In this document: positions 17,266-25,825 of the stretch, piece after piece | Layout of the letters: every line of letters begins with the position of its first letter | How positions within the stretch are numbered: the first letter of the stretch is position 1 | Assembly: GCF_003363755.1 (NCBI RefSeq) | Contig: NZ_CP031396.1 | Location: forward strand, 3,380,501-3,444,500 | Direction: 5' to 3' | Source: Pseudomonas protegens | Lineage (GTDB): Bacteria > Pseudomonadota > Gammaproteobacteria > Pseudomonadales > Pseudomonadaceae | Length of the DNA stretch: 64,000 bases | Notes under the pieces: model-generated | Databases searched by the model: none | The model's input: the letters and a program-made list of their open reading frames with translations, nothing else | Told to the model about the DNA's origin: nothing | Translations under genes and position numbers: made by a program

Positions 17266-18116
17266 GCCGCAGCGTGAGTTTGAAGATCCTCCGGGCCGGC
17301 TGGTGCCAGCATCTGGAATGCATGGCCGACCGTGGCGGGCGCCTGGCGCCGGTGCAGTTTCCGGCCCTGTGCGGGCTGATCCAGCACCCGGACCACGGCT
17401 GGATTTTGTACGACACCGGCTACGCCGAGCACTTCTTCCAGGCCACCCGCGCCCTGCCCGAGCGCCTGTACCGCAGTGCGGTGCCGGTGCAGTTGCCGGT
17501 GGCCGAACAGCTGGGGGCGCAGTTGCATGAGCTGAGCATCGGCCCGGGGGATATCCGCCATGTGATCATTTCCCACTTCCACGCCGACCATATCGCCGGG
17601 CTGCGGGACTTTGCCAACGCGCGTTTCATTGCCCTGGAAGCCGATTACCGGCATATCGACAGCCTGCGCGGTCAGCGTTGGCGCGCCACCCTCGGCGGCC
17701 ATCTGCCGGGCTTGCTGCCGGACGACTTCAGCGCCCGCCTGCGCCTGGCCGAAGCCAGCCCCAGCTGTGCGCTGCCAAGCTGGATAGCACCCTTCGAGCA
17801 GGGCCTGGACCTGTTCGGCGATGGCAGCCTGATCGGCGTGCCGTTGCCCGGGCACAGCGAAGGCCAGCTGGGCCTGTTCATCCCCGATGCCCAGGGCCGA
17901 CCGGTGTTCCTGGTGGCCGACGCCTGCTGGTCGGTGCCGGCCTGCCGCGCCGAACGCCTGCCCGCCGCCCCGGCACTGTGGTTTGCCAGCGCCGACCGTC
18001 AGCAATATGTGCGCACCTACAGAGGCCTGGGCCAGCTGATCCGCCGCGAACCGGCGGTGGCGGTGCTGCCGTCCCATTGCACCCAGGCCTGGGAGGCGTT
18101 CGCCCATGAACAGTGA
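17262..18116 (+). CDS. Metallo-beta-lactamase-fold hydrolase
   Basis: A 284-aa cytoplasmic MBL-fold protein with the dinuclear metal motif HFHADH (residues 105-110). Further ligands are visible in LPGHSEGQLG (His), VADACW (Asp) and LPSHCTQ (His), so it should be catalytically competent. It resembles the AHL-lactonase-like / MBL-hydrolase subgroup, and the substrate is unknown. It is coupled to the SDR by ATGA and overlaps the next gene by 11 bp. It could release a thioester or lactone product in this operon, replacing the alpha/beta hydrolase found in Ole-type systems. Confidence 0.83.
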   Translation: MSRSVSLKILRAGWCQHLECMADRGGRLAPVQFPALCGLIQHPDHGWILYDTGYAEHFFQATRALPERLYRSAVPVQLPVAEQLGAQLHELSIGPGDIRHVIISHFHADHIAGLRDFANARFIALEADYRHIDSLRGQRWRATLGGHLPGLLPDDFSARLRLAEASPSCALPSWIAPFEQGLDLFGDGSLIGVPLPGHSEGQLGLFIPDAQGRPVFLVADACWSVPACRAERLPAAPALWFASADRQQYVRTYRGLGQLIRREPAVAVLPSHCTQAWEAFAHEQ

Positions 18117-19464
18117 ACGCCTGCTGGGCACCCTGCGCAGCATCGGCGCCTTCGTGTTCAGCCGCTACGCCCTGCGCTTTCGTCGCCGCGAGCGCCTGGA
18201 AGCCTGGCAGGCCCGACGCCTCAAGCACTTCATGGCGCGGGTCATGCCCCGTGGCCAGCGCTTCAACGGGCTGACCCACGATGGCCTGCACAGCTTGCCG
18301 ATCATGGACAAGGCCAGCCTGATGAGCGATTTCGCCGGCTACAACACCCGCGCCCTGAGCCTGGAACAAGTATTGCCGGTGGCCCTGCAGGCCGAGCGTT
18401 CCCGGGACTTCAGCCCGACCCTGGGGGACATCACCGTGGGCCTGTCCAGCGGCACCTCGGGGGCCCAGGGGGTGTTCCTGGTCAGCAGCGCGGAACGCCA
18501 GCGCTGGGCCGGCATCCTGCTGGCCCGCACTCTGCCCCGGGCCCTGCTGCCCCGGCTGCTGTGCCCCTGGCTGGCGCCGCTGCGGATCGCCTTCTTCCTG
18601 CGGGCCAATAGCCGCCTGTACACCACCCTGGCCAGCCGCCGCATCGACTTCGCCTTTCATGACCTGACCCTGGGCCTGAGCGCCTCCCTGGAGCGCCTGA
18701 ACCAGCAGAACCCGGACGTGCTGGTGGCCCCGGCCACGGTGCTGCGCGGGTTGGCCCAGGCGGCCCTGGCCGGGCAGTTGACGATCCGCCCCCGGCACAT
18801 TCTGTCGGTGGCCGAAGTGCTGGAAAGCACTGACGCCGAAGTGGTGCAACAGGCCTTCGGGCTCAAGCCCCGGCAGATCTATCAGGCCAGCGAAGGCTTC
18901 CTCGGCTACACCTGCGAGGCCGGCACCCTGCACCTGAATGAAAGCCACCTGCACATCGAGCCGCAGTGGCTAGACCCTGAGCGCACGCGCTTTCAGCCGA
19001 TCATCACCGACTTTTCCCGGCGTACGCAGCTGATCGTGCGTTATCGCCTCAACGACATCCTGCGAGTGGCCGACGCGCCCTGCCCCTGTGGCCGCGCGGA
19101 ACGGGCCATCGCCGCCGTGGAAGGCCGCGCCGACGAGATCCTCTGGCTGCCGCGGCTCGACGGCCAGCAGCTGGCACCGCTCTACCCCGACCTGTTGCGC
19201 CGGGCCCTGCTGATGCTCGGGGCGGCGCTTGAGGAATACCAGATCCACCAGCGCGGACTGCTCTGGCAGGTCAACCTGCGCACCTCGGGCGACTACCACG
19301 GGCTGTGCCAACGCTTGAGCGAAGCCCTCGCCGAGCTCTGCGCGCAACAGGGGCTGCAGGCGCCGCAGCTGAGCTTCGGCCACTGGCAGGCGCCGCCGCC
19401 ACAGACGAAAAGACGCCGCCTGCTGATGCTGCAACTACCCGAGGGACTGCCATGCGTGTATTGA
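18106..19464 (+). CDS. F390 synthetase / PaaK-like adenylate-forming enzyme
   Basis: A 452-aa member of the phenylacetate-CoA ligase / coenzyme F390 synthetase branch of adenylating enzymes. The ATP-binding loop is GLSSGTSGA (Ser114-Gly119). A central Y-Q-A-S-E-G segment precedes the hinge-like YRLNDILRV, and CPCGRAE and VEGRADEI follow, as in PaaK-like proteins. It probably activates a carboxylate as an acyl-adenylate. It starts inside the MBL gene (11-bp overlap) and ends 13 bp into the ATP-grasp gene. The substrate is unknown. Confidence 0.78.
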   Translation: MNSERLLGTLRSIGAFVFSRYALRFRRRERLEAWQARRLKHFMARVMPRGQRFNGLTHDGLHSLPIMDKASLMSDFAGYNTRALSLEQVLPVALQAERSRDFSPTLGDITVGLSSGTSGAQGVFLVSSAERQRWAGILLARTLPRALLPRLLCPWLAPLRIAFFLRANSRLYTTLASRRIDFAFHDLTLGLSASLERLNQQNPDVLVAPATVLRGLAQAALAGQLTIRPRHILSVAEVLESTDAEVVQQAFGLKPRQIYQASEGFLGYTCEAGTLHLNESHLHIEPQWLDPERTRFQPIITDFSRRTQLIVRYRLNDILRVADAPCPCGRAERAIAAVEGRADEILWLPRLDGQQLAPLYPDLLRRALLMLGAALEEYQIHQRGLLWQVNLRTSGDYHGLCQRLSEALAELCAQQGLQAPQLSFGHWQAPPPQTKRRRLLMLQLPEGLPCVY

Positions 19465-20606
19465 TTCTCGGCGCCCGGGCTCCGGCCTGCCTGGAGTGGG
19501 CCCGGGCCTTCAGCCAAGCCGGCTGGACGGTGACCGTGGCCGATTCCCTGGCCCAGCCCCTGAGCCGCTTCAGCCGCGCCGCCGAGCACTTCGTGCGCCT
19601 GCCGGAGCCGCGCCACGACCCGGATGCCTGGATCGAGGCCCTGGCCGGGGTCATCCGCCAACAGGCCATCGACCTGCTGCTGCCCACCTGCGAAGAGGTG
19701 TTCTACCTGGCCCACGGCCTGGAGCGCCTGCGACCTTTGTGCCGGGTGTTCACCAGCGATTTCGAGCTGCTGCACCGCCTGCACCACAAGGGCGATTTCG
19801 CCGCCATGACCCAAGGTTGGGACGTGGCCGCGCCGCCGACCCGAGTGCTGCATGACCCGGCCGCGTTGCAAGCACTGGCCGCCGAGCACGATGCCCTGGT
19901 GTTCAAGCCGGCCTATTCGCGCTTCGCCTCCCAGACCCTGATCCGCCCGAGCCCGGCGCAACTGGCGAAAGTCCGGCCCAGCAGCGAGGCGCCCTGGGTG
20001 GCCCAGCAGTTTGTCCCCGGCCAGGAATACTGCAGCTTCAGCGTGCTGGTGGACGGCCAATTGCGCGCCCACAGCAGCTACCAGCCGCGCTACCGGGTCG
20101 GGCGTGGCTCGGGAATCTACTTTCACAGCTGCGCCCCGGCGCCGATCCGCGCCTTCCTGGAGCAGTTCGGCCGGGCCACCGGCTACACCGGGCAGGTGGG
20201 TTTTGACTTCATCGAGGACCCGCACGGCCGCTTCCACGTGCTGGAGTGCAACCCCAGGGCCACCAGCGGCGTGCACCTGTTCGACGACCAGCGCGTGCCG
20301 TTGGTAGCGGCGCTGGGCAGCGAAGCCGGCGCTGCGCTGGAGGCGACCCTGGAACCCAGGATGATCGCTCTGGCCATGCTGCTTCTGGCCGCGCCGCAAC
20401 GGGCCTTGAGCCGGGCGTTCTGGCACGACTACCGGCAAGCCCGAGACGTGATCGTCCAGGACGGCGACCGTGGCCCGCTGACCGCCCAACTGCTGAGCCT
20501 GAGCGAGATCATCGGCCGCGCCCTGACCCGCCGCTGCGGGCTGCTGGCCGCCTCCACCGCCGATATCGAATGGAACGGCCAACCCCTGGGGGCAACGCGC
20601 CGATGA
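19452..20606 (+). CDS. ATP-grasp ligase
   Basis: A 384-aa carboxylate-amine-ligase-like protein. The N-terminal domain starts MRVLILGARAPACLEWAR (carbamoyl-phosphate-synthase-like Rossmann domain). The ATP-grasp core contains LVFKPAYSRF (ATP-binding Lys), VAQQFVPGQEYC, and the metal-binding FIEDPHGRFHVLECNPR segment (acidic residues, then ECNPR). It should activate a carboxylate as an acyl-phosphate for attack by an amine or thiol. The start at 19452 is inside the upstream gene, and the stop overlaps the next start (ATGA). Confidence 0.83.
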   Translation: MRVLILGARAPACLEWARAFSQAGWTVTVADSLAQPLSRFSRAAEHFVRLPEPRHDPDAWIEALAGVIRQQAIDLLLPTCEEVFYLAHGLERLRPLCRVFTSDFELLHRLHHKGDFAAMTQGWDVAAPPTRVLHDPAALQALAAEHDALVFKPAYSRFASQTLIRPSPAQLAKVRPSSEAPWVAQQFVPGQEYCSFSVLVDGQLRAHSSYQPRYRVGRGSGIYFHSCAPAPIRAFLEQFGRATGYTGQVGFDFIEDPHGRFHVLECNPRATSGVHLFDDQRVPLVAALGSEAGAALEATLEPRMIALAMLLLAAPQRALSRAFWHDYRQARDVIVQDGDRGPLTAQLLSLSEIIGRALTRRCGLLAASTADIEWNGQPLGATRR

Positions 20607-21742
20607 AGCTGTGGATGCCCGAGCAACTGGCCCTTGAGCCCCCGAGCGCCGACGACAGCCACGCCCGGCAGTACGTGCGCACCTGCGCCGGCGGCGCGCT
20701 GATCGGCAACGTCAGCACCGCCCTGGCCCTGCTGGACACCGGCCATCATCAGTTCCCGGTGAGCATCAACCACGGCCACGACCCTGTGGATAACTGCTAC
20801 GTGGTGTCGCCGCAAACCGCCTACAGCGGCTATGCCCGGGAAGAACTGCAGCGCCTGAAACGGCCCTGGCTGGCCCGGCCGCTGAAGCTGCTGACCCAGG
20901 GTGTAGACCGGCTGCTGAGCGCGGCCAAGGTCGACCGGCTGGTGCAGGTCAACAACTGGCTGCTGTCCACCAACCTGTACCCGGCCGACTGGGACGGCGC
21001 AGACTTGCCGGCAATCACCGAGCTGCTGCGCCGGGCGTTTCCCGACCACGGCTTTGGCTTTCGCTCGCTCAACGACTTCAGCAACCGCGCCCTGCGCAAG
21101 CGCCTGCAAGCCCTGGGCTACCTGGCGATTCCCAGCCGCCAGGTGTACCTGTTCGACGGCCGCGAGGGCGAAAATTCAGCCTTCCTGCGCCACCACAACA
21201 CCCGCCTGGATGCCACCCTGCTGCGTCGCAGCCCGTATACGGTGGTGCCCGGCAGCCAGCTGAACGAAGCCGACTTCCAGCGCATCGAGCAGCTGTACAA
21301 CCTGCTGTACCTGGACAAATACAGCCGCCTCAACCCCCACTACAGCGCCCAATGGCTGCAACGCGGGCAAGCCGAAGGCTGGCTGCAAGTGCGCGCCCTG
21401 CGCAACGCCGAGGGACGCATCGACGGCGCCCTGGGCTGGTTCGCCAACAGCGCGCTGATCAGCACGCCCATCGTTGGCTACGACACCGCCCTGCCCCAGC
21501 GCGCCGGGCTGTACCGGCAACTGACCAGGCTGTGCCTGCAAGAAGCGGTGAACCGCCGTCAGGTGCTCAACTTCAGCTCCGGCGCCGCCGCCTTCAAGCG
21601 CCTGCGCGGTGGCCAGCCCGAAATCGAATACAGCCTGATCCACGTCGCCCACCTGCCCTGGCCGCGCAGGCTGGTGTGGCAACTGATGGGGATGCTGCTG
21701 CAACGGATCGGCGTACCGCTGATGAGGAAGCTCAAACTGTGA
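20603..21742 (+). CDS. GNAT-superfamily acyltransferase-like protein
   Basis: A 379-aa protein with no family that I can name firmly. The C-terminal half has GNAT-like features: RIDGALGWFAN as a central strand, a helix-turn region near ALPQRAGLYRQLTRLCL, and SSGAAAFKRLRG, which resembles the acyl-acceptor region of FemAB/GNAT proteins. The N-terminal part (SINHGHDPVDNCYVVSP) is unlike ordinary GNATs. Its place between the ATP-grasp and Rieske genes, with 4-bp overlaps on both sides, makes a role in the same pathway very likely. Confidence 0.62.
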   Translation: MKLWMPEQLALEPPSADDSHARQYVRTCAGGALIGNVSTALALLDTGHHQFPVSINHGHDPVDNCYVVSPQTAYSGYAREELQRLKRPWLARPLKLLTQGVDRLLSAAKVDRLVQVNNWLLSTNLYPADWDGADLPAITELLRRAFPDHGFGFRSLNDFSNRALRKRLQALGYLAIPSRQVYLFDGREGENSAFLRHHNTRLDATLLRRSPYTVVPGSQLNEADFQRIEQLYNLLYLDKYSRLNPHYSAQWLQRGQAEGWLQVRALRNAEGRIDGALGWFANSALISTPIVGYDTALPQRAGLYRQLTRLCLQEAVNRRQVLNFSSGAAAFKRLRGGQPEIEYSLIHVAHLPWPRRLVWQLMGMLLQRIGVPLMRKLKL

Positions 21743-22755
21743 ACAGTCACTCGGGCTGGTGGCCCGTCGCCCTCAGCCGGCAACTGCACAAGCAGCCCCT
21801 GGCCTGCACCCTGCACGGCGTGCCGCTGGTGCTGTTTCGCGACGCCGAGGGCGCCCCTGCCGTATTACCGGACCGCTGCCCCCATCGCTTTGCGCCGCTG
21901 AGCGCCGGCCGGGTGCGCGACGGGCAGATCCAGTGCCCCTACCACGGCTGGCGCTTCGATCCCCAGGGCCGTTGTACTCAACTGCCCGGGCTGGAGCAGC
22001 AGCGTTGCAGCCAGCCCTTGCTGCAGCCGCTGCACAGCTGCGAAGCCCAGGGGCTGGTGTGGGCCAGCCTTGCCAGCGAGCGGCCGGAAGAGCCGCCAGT
22101 AGCCGCCGCCGAACAGGCCCAGGCCCTGGATGTGTTCTGGATCAGCGACCGGGTGCAGTGCAGCTTGCAGGACGCCGCGGAGAACTTCCTCGACGGTTTC
22201 CACACCCACTTCGTGCACGCCGGCTGGATTCGCCACGATCGCCAGCGCCAGCGCATTCGTGCCTGGGTGCATCGGCTGGAAGACGGGGTTGAAGCGCAGT
22301 ACAGCGAAGAAGGCACCCAATCCGGGCTGATTTCCCGGCTGTTCGAAGGCGAACGCGGCCTGAGCATGGGGCGCTTTCGCCTGCCGGGGCTGGCGGAAAT
22401 CGAATACCGCGACCGCCAGGGCCGGCTCAACCTGCTGGTCAGCGCCTGGCTGAGCCCGGCCGCCGAGGGCCAGTTGCGGCTGTTCGCCCGCATCGCCACA
22501 GCCCAGGGCCGCCTGCCGGGCTGGCTCAAACGCGGCGTGCTGCAGCCGCTGTTCAAGGTGATCCTCAAGCAGGACCGGCAGATCCTGGAGAACGTCAGCG
22601 CCAACCAGCAACGCTTTGCCCGGGTGCCGCTGCGCTGGCAGCGGCCCGCGCCTCTGGACAGCTCGCTGGATCTGCTGGGGCCGTGGATTCGCCAGTTGCT
22701 GGAGCAGGGTGAAATACACAACTTCCAGGAGCGGCATGAAACCTTCTGGCTGTAA
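21739..22755 (+). CDS. Rieske non-heme iron oxygenase of the biosynthetic operon
   Basis: A 338-aa oxygenase. The Rieske [2Fe-2S] ligands are Cys47/His49 and Cys66/His69 (CPHR and CPYHGW). The mononuclear iron site is seen in Asn149-Phe-Leu-Asp152 with His155 and His160. It resembles the single-component-type oxygenases that act on tailored metabolites (PrnD, pheophorbide oxygenase) more than ring-hydroxylating dioxygenases. The start is GTG, overlapping the upstream TGA. No reductase gene is in the operon, so electrons must come from elsewhere. This is the last gene of the operon. Confidence 0.85.
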   Translation: MNSHSGWWPVALSRQLHKQPLACTLHGVPLVLFRDAEGAPAVLPDRCPHRFAPLSAGRVRDGQIQCPYHGWRFDPQGRCTQLPGLEQQRCSQPLLQPLHSCEAQGLVWASLASERPEEPPVAAAEQAQALDVFWISDRVQCSLQDAAENFLDGFHTHFVHAGWIRHDRQRQRIRAWVHRLEDGVEAQYSEEGTQSGLISRLFEGERGLSMGRFRLPGLAEIEYRDRQGRLNLLVSAWLSPAAEGQLRLFARIATAQGRLPGWLKRGVLQPLFKVILKQDRQILENVSANQQRFARVPLRWQRPAPLDSSLDLLGPWIRQLLEQGEIHNFQERHETFWL

Positions 22756-22845
22756 CCCGATACGTCTTGCACCCCGATACTTTCGGCAATAGATCATTGC
22801 GGTGCCGATGCTCTTATATGAAGAGCCGCTGACTGGCGCGTGCCA

Positions 22846-22863
22846 TGTTTCATATATAAAACA
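22846..22863. promoter_or_regulatory. Operator copy I (TGTTTCATATATAAAACA)
   Basis: Near-perfect palindrome: 16 of 18 positions equal its reverse complement. Site I of three upstream of the ABC operon; a related site precedes the porin gene. The IclR-family protein encoded at 28018 is the obvious candidate to bind it (inference). Confidence 0.7.
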
Positions 22864-22970
22864 AACAAGGCATTTATCGCGTTTTTCCCGTTACCCGCAA
22901 AGCCTTCTTCTCTCGCAACTTCCCAAGCCACTTCCAAGTGTTGGGCAGTTTCGTGCCAGATAATAAACAT

Positions 22971-22988
22971 CGTTTCATATATAAAACA
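22971..22988. promoter_or_regulatory. Operator copy II (CGTTTCATATATAAAACA)
   Basis: Differs from site I at one position only and lies 125 bp after it. Confidence 0.7.
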
Positions 22989-23090
22989 CAGCAAAAATCA
23001 AATTACTTATTACAAGTAACTGATTAATAACGATTTTTATAACTTAAAACCGAATCTTAAATTCACTGGCATTGTTCATGCACTAAACGA

Positions 23091-23108
23091 CGTATCACCT
23101 ATAAAACA
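23091..23108. promoter_or_regulatory. Operator copy III (CGTATCACCTATAAAACA)
   Basis: Matches site II at 15 of 18 positions, lies 120 bp after it and ends 18 bp before the ABC ATPase ATG, a position suited to repression. Confidence 0.6.
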
Positions 23109-23126
23109 GACTTGAGAACTATCCCA

Positions 23127-23978
23127 ATGGCTGTGAAAGAGATGTACGCCGTCGTGCCGCAATGGAATACCCCTGTTCCTCAGGAAGAGTTGGCACCGAC
23201 TGAAATCGAATTTCGCAAAGTCGGTAAGTGTTTTCCGAGCAAGGGTCAGTCCAGCGCGCCTTTTGCCATTCGTGACGTGAGTTTCAAGATCCGCCGCGGC
23301 GAGGTGGTGTCGATCATCGGCCCTTCCGGCTGTGGCAAGAGCACCCTGCTCAATATGGGCTCGGGCCTATACCTGCCCAGCGAAGGCCAGGTGCTGGTGG
23401 GCGGCGAGGCGGTGACCGGGCCGGTGCGCCGGGTGGCCTTCATGCTGCAAAAAGACCTGCTGATGCCCTGGCGCAGCATTCGCCGTAACGTCGAGCTGGG
23501 CCTGGAGATCCAGGGCGTGGCGGCCAGCGCCCGGGAAGCAGTGGCCAATGACTTGCTCGAACGCTGCCACCTCAAGGGCTTCACCGAGCACTACCCGTTC
23601 CAGCTGTCCGGCGGCATGCGCCAGCGCGCCGCCCTGGCCCGGACCCTGGCCATCGACCCCCAGGTGCTATTCCTCGACGAGCCGTTCTCGGCCCTCGACG
23701 CCCAGACCAAGATGATCCTGCAACAGGACATGGCGCGGATGCTGGCCGACACCGGGAAGACCGCGCTGTTCATCACCCACGACCTGGTGGAAGCCATCGC
23801 CATGTCCGACCGGCTGCTGGTCATGAGCGCCCGCCCGGGAACCATCGTCGAGGAAATCAGCGTCGACCTGCCCCTGCGGGACAACCCCCTGGAGCGCCGC
23901 AAGTTGCCGGAGATCGGCCCGCTGGTGGGGCGTCTGATGGAGCTGCTGCAAGTCGGCCAGGACCTCGAACTGCATTGA
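23127..23978 (+). CDS. ABC importer ATP-binding subunit (TauB/SsuB family)
   Basis: A 283-aa ATPase that powers the importer formed with the proteins encoded at 24018 and 25016. Walker A is GPSGCGKSTL, the Q-loop is in MLQKDLLMPW, the signature is LSGGMRQR, and Walker B is VLFLDEPFSALD. The nitrate/sulfonate/taurine class is indicated by the MLQKDLLMPWRS segment. The ATG at 23127 is preferred over a TTG at 23112. It opens the catabolic gene block, and its control region has three copies of one operator. Confidence 0.9.
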   Translation: MAVKEMYAVVPQWNTPVPQEELAPTEIEFRKVGKCFPSKGQSSAPFAIRDVSFKIRRGEVVSIIGPSGCGKSTLLNMGSGLYLPSEGQVLVGGEAVTGPVRRVAFMLQKDLLMPWRSIRRNVELGLEIQGVAASAREAVANDLLERCHLKGFTEHYPFQLSGGMRQRAALARTLAIDPQVLFLDEPFSALDAQTKMILQQDMARMLADTGKTALFITHDLVEAIAMSDRLLVMSARPGTIVEEISVDLPLRDNPLERRKLPEIGPLVGRLMELLQVGQDLELH

Positions 23979-24017
23979 TCAAGGCCCTCACGGGCCGCAA
24001 CCGATTCAGGAGTACCC

Positions 24018-25019
24018 ATGCTCAAGTCGCTGCTTCAAAGACTCGGCCGCACCGCTACTGTCGCCCTCGGCCTGACCCTGGCGCAGGGCGCGCTGGCCGC
24101 CCCGCAGGAGGTCACCTACCTGCTGCCGGCGCCACCCAACCTGCCGGCGTTCGCGCCGTGGATCATCGCCAAGGAAAAGGGCTACTACGCCGCCCGCAAC
24201 CTCAACCTGACCTTTATCGCCGCCAAGGGCGGGGTCGACGTGGCCAAGCAGATCGGCGCCGGCAACGCGCTGATGGGCGGCGCCATCGGCGACACCCCGA
24301 TCGTGGTCCGGGCCAATGGCATTCCGGTGCGCGCGGTGGCACTGCTGGGGGCCGGCGGGGTGACCCTGATCGCCACACCGCAAAACGCCGGGATCAAGGC
24401 CATCGGCGACCTCAAGGGCAAGACCCTGACCGTGATGTCCTACTCGGACACCACCTACTACGCGCTGCTTGCCTCCCTGCGCAAAGCCGGCCTGAGCAAG
24501 AGCGATGTGGACATCCAGGCCGCTGGCCCGTCCGGGGTCTGGCAGCTGTTTTCCGCCGGCAAGGCCCAGGCCATGGCCGCGGTGCCGGACTGGGTGATCA
24601 ATGCCGAGGACGCCGGGATCAAGGTGCAACTGATTCCCCGGGAACAGATCTTCGAAAGCATGGCCCAGGCGATCCTCGCCTCCGACACGGCGATCCGCGA
24701 CCAGCCGGAACTGGTGCGCGGGGTGGTCCAGGCCACCCTGCAAGGCATGCGCGACATCATCCAGGACCCGCGCGCCGCGGCCCTGACCTTCGCCCAGGCA
24801 GTACCGGCCTACGCCGGCAAGGAGGATGCTCTGGAGCGGATCTTCAAGCTCTATGTCGAGCACGTCTATGCCGGTCAACAGGTGCTGGGGCGCATCGATC
24901 CCCAGCGCCTGGAGCAGGTGCGCCAGTTCTATGTCAGCGAAGGCATCGTCAGCCAGGAACCCAGGCTCGACGAGCTCTACACCAACCAGTTCATCGACAG
25001 CCCGGTGGCTGCGCAATGA
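24018..25019 (+). CDS. ABC transporter substrate-binding protein (SsuA/THI5-like)
   Basis: A 333-aa periplasmic binding protein with a signal peptide (cleavage near ALA-A, residue 28). The two-lobe NMT1/SsuA fold is suggested by PWIIAKEKGYYAARNL near the N-terminus, then GALMGGAIGDTP and DLKGKTLTVMSYSDTTYYA. Proteins of this type bind sulfonates, taurine, pyrimidine precursors or aromatic acids, so the ligand cannot be named. Its stop overlaps the permease ATG. The downstream catabolic genes suggest an aromatic or N-containing organic acid. Confidence 0.85.
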   Translation: MLKSLLQRLGRTATVALGLTLAQGALAAPQEVTYLLPAPPNLPAFAPWIIAKEKGYYAARNLNLTFIAAKGGVDVAKQIGAGNALMGGAIGDTPIVVRANGIPVRAVALLGAGGVTLIATPQNAGIKAIGDLKGKTLTVMSYSDTTYYALLASLRKAGLSKSDVDIQAAGPSGVWQLFSAGKAQAMAAVPDWVINAEDAGIKVQLIPREQIFESMAQAILASDTAIRDQPELVRGVVQATLQGMRDIIQDPRAAALTFAQAVPAYAGKEDALERIFKLYVEHVYAGQQVLGRIDPQRLEQVRQFYVSEGIVSQEPRLDELYTNQFIDSPVAAQ

Positions 25020-25825
25020 GCGCCGCCCCTCGCGAGGTACAACCCCGGATGAAAACCCTCAATCACTCCGTGCTCGGCAGCGCCGCGCTGCTGCTGGTGT
25101 TCCTGCTGCTCTGGCAGTGGGGCCCGGGCCTGCTGGGCATGCCGGAATTTGTCATGCCCAAGCTCAGCCGCGTGGCCCAGGAAAGCCTGATCATGTGGCA
25201 GACCGGCAACCTCTGGCAGCACACCCTGGTCACCGCCCTGGAAATCATCGTCGGCTTCGCCCTCGGCGCCTTCCTGGGCCTGACCATCGGCGTGTCCCTG
25301 GGCCTGTCGCCCACCGCCGAGGCGGTGCTCTCGCCCTACATCCTGGCCTTGCAGATCGCGCCGAAGGTGGCCTTCGCCCCGCTGTTCGTGATGTGGCTGG
25401 GCTACACCGTCTACCCGAAGATCCTGATCGCCATCCTGATCGTGTTCTTCCCGGTGATGATCAACGTGCTGTCGGCGATCCGCACCGTGGACCCGGACAT
25501 GATCAATCTGGTGCGCACCATGAGCGCCAGCCGCTGGCAGATCTTCCGCCTGGTGGAGTTTCCCTCGGCCATGGCCGCGCTGTTCTCCGGCCTGCGCATC
25601 GCCTCGACCCTGGCGGTGATCGGGGTCACGGTGGGCGAGCTGGTGGGCGGCAACCAGGGCCTGGGCTTCCTCCTGGTGGACGCCGAGGGCCAGGGCAACA
25701 CCGCCGGGGTGTTCGTCGCCATCGTCATGCTGACGCTGATCGGGGTGATCGCCTACGGCGCCGTGGTCTGGGCGGAAAAACGCGTCCTGCACTACCTGCC
25801 CAAAGCCATGTTGAGTAGCCAATGA
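25016..25825 (+). CDS. ABC importer permease (TauC/SsuC family)
   Basis: A 269-aa inner-membrane permease with about six segments and the EAA-like cytoplasmic loop in MSASRWQIFRLVEFPSAM. GLRIASTLAVIGVTVGELVGG is typical of SsuC/TauC. It starts at the ATG overlapping the binding-protein stop (ATGA), and its own stop overlaps the SDR start (ATGATGA). It completes a three-part importer with the two upstream genes. Confidence 0.88.
   Translation: MSAAPREVQPRMKTLNHSVLGSAALLLVFLLLWQWGPGLLGMPEFVMPKLSRVAQESLIMWQTGNLWQHTLVTALEIIVGFALGAFLGLTIGVSLGLSPTAEAVLSPYILALQIAPKVAFAPLFVMWLGYTVYPKILIAILIVFFPVMINVLSAIRTVDPDMINLVRTMSASRWQIFRLVEFPSAMAALFSGLRIASTLAVIGVTVGELVGGNQGLGFLLVDAEGQGNTAGVFVAIVMLTLIGVIAYGAVVWAEKRVLHYLPKAMLSSQ

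Larger units (their letters stand above)
22756..23126. other. AT-rich control region of the ABC/catabolic operon
   Basis: About 370 bp, much more AT-rich than its neighbours. It carries three copies of an 18-bp near-palindrome (see 22846, 22971, 23091). An ORF on the minus strand across it is mostly made of these sites and is not credible. No obvious terminator follows the Rieske gene. Confidence 0.6.

Noticed and set aside
22794..22994. 66-aa minus-strand ORF in the ABC operon control region
   Set aside because: It consists largely of the two operator copies and has no good Shine-Dalgarno or family resemblance.
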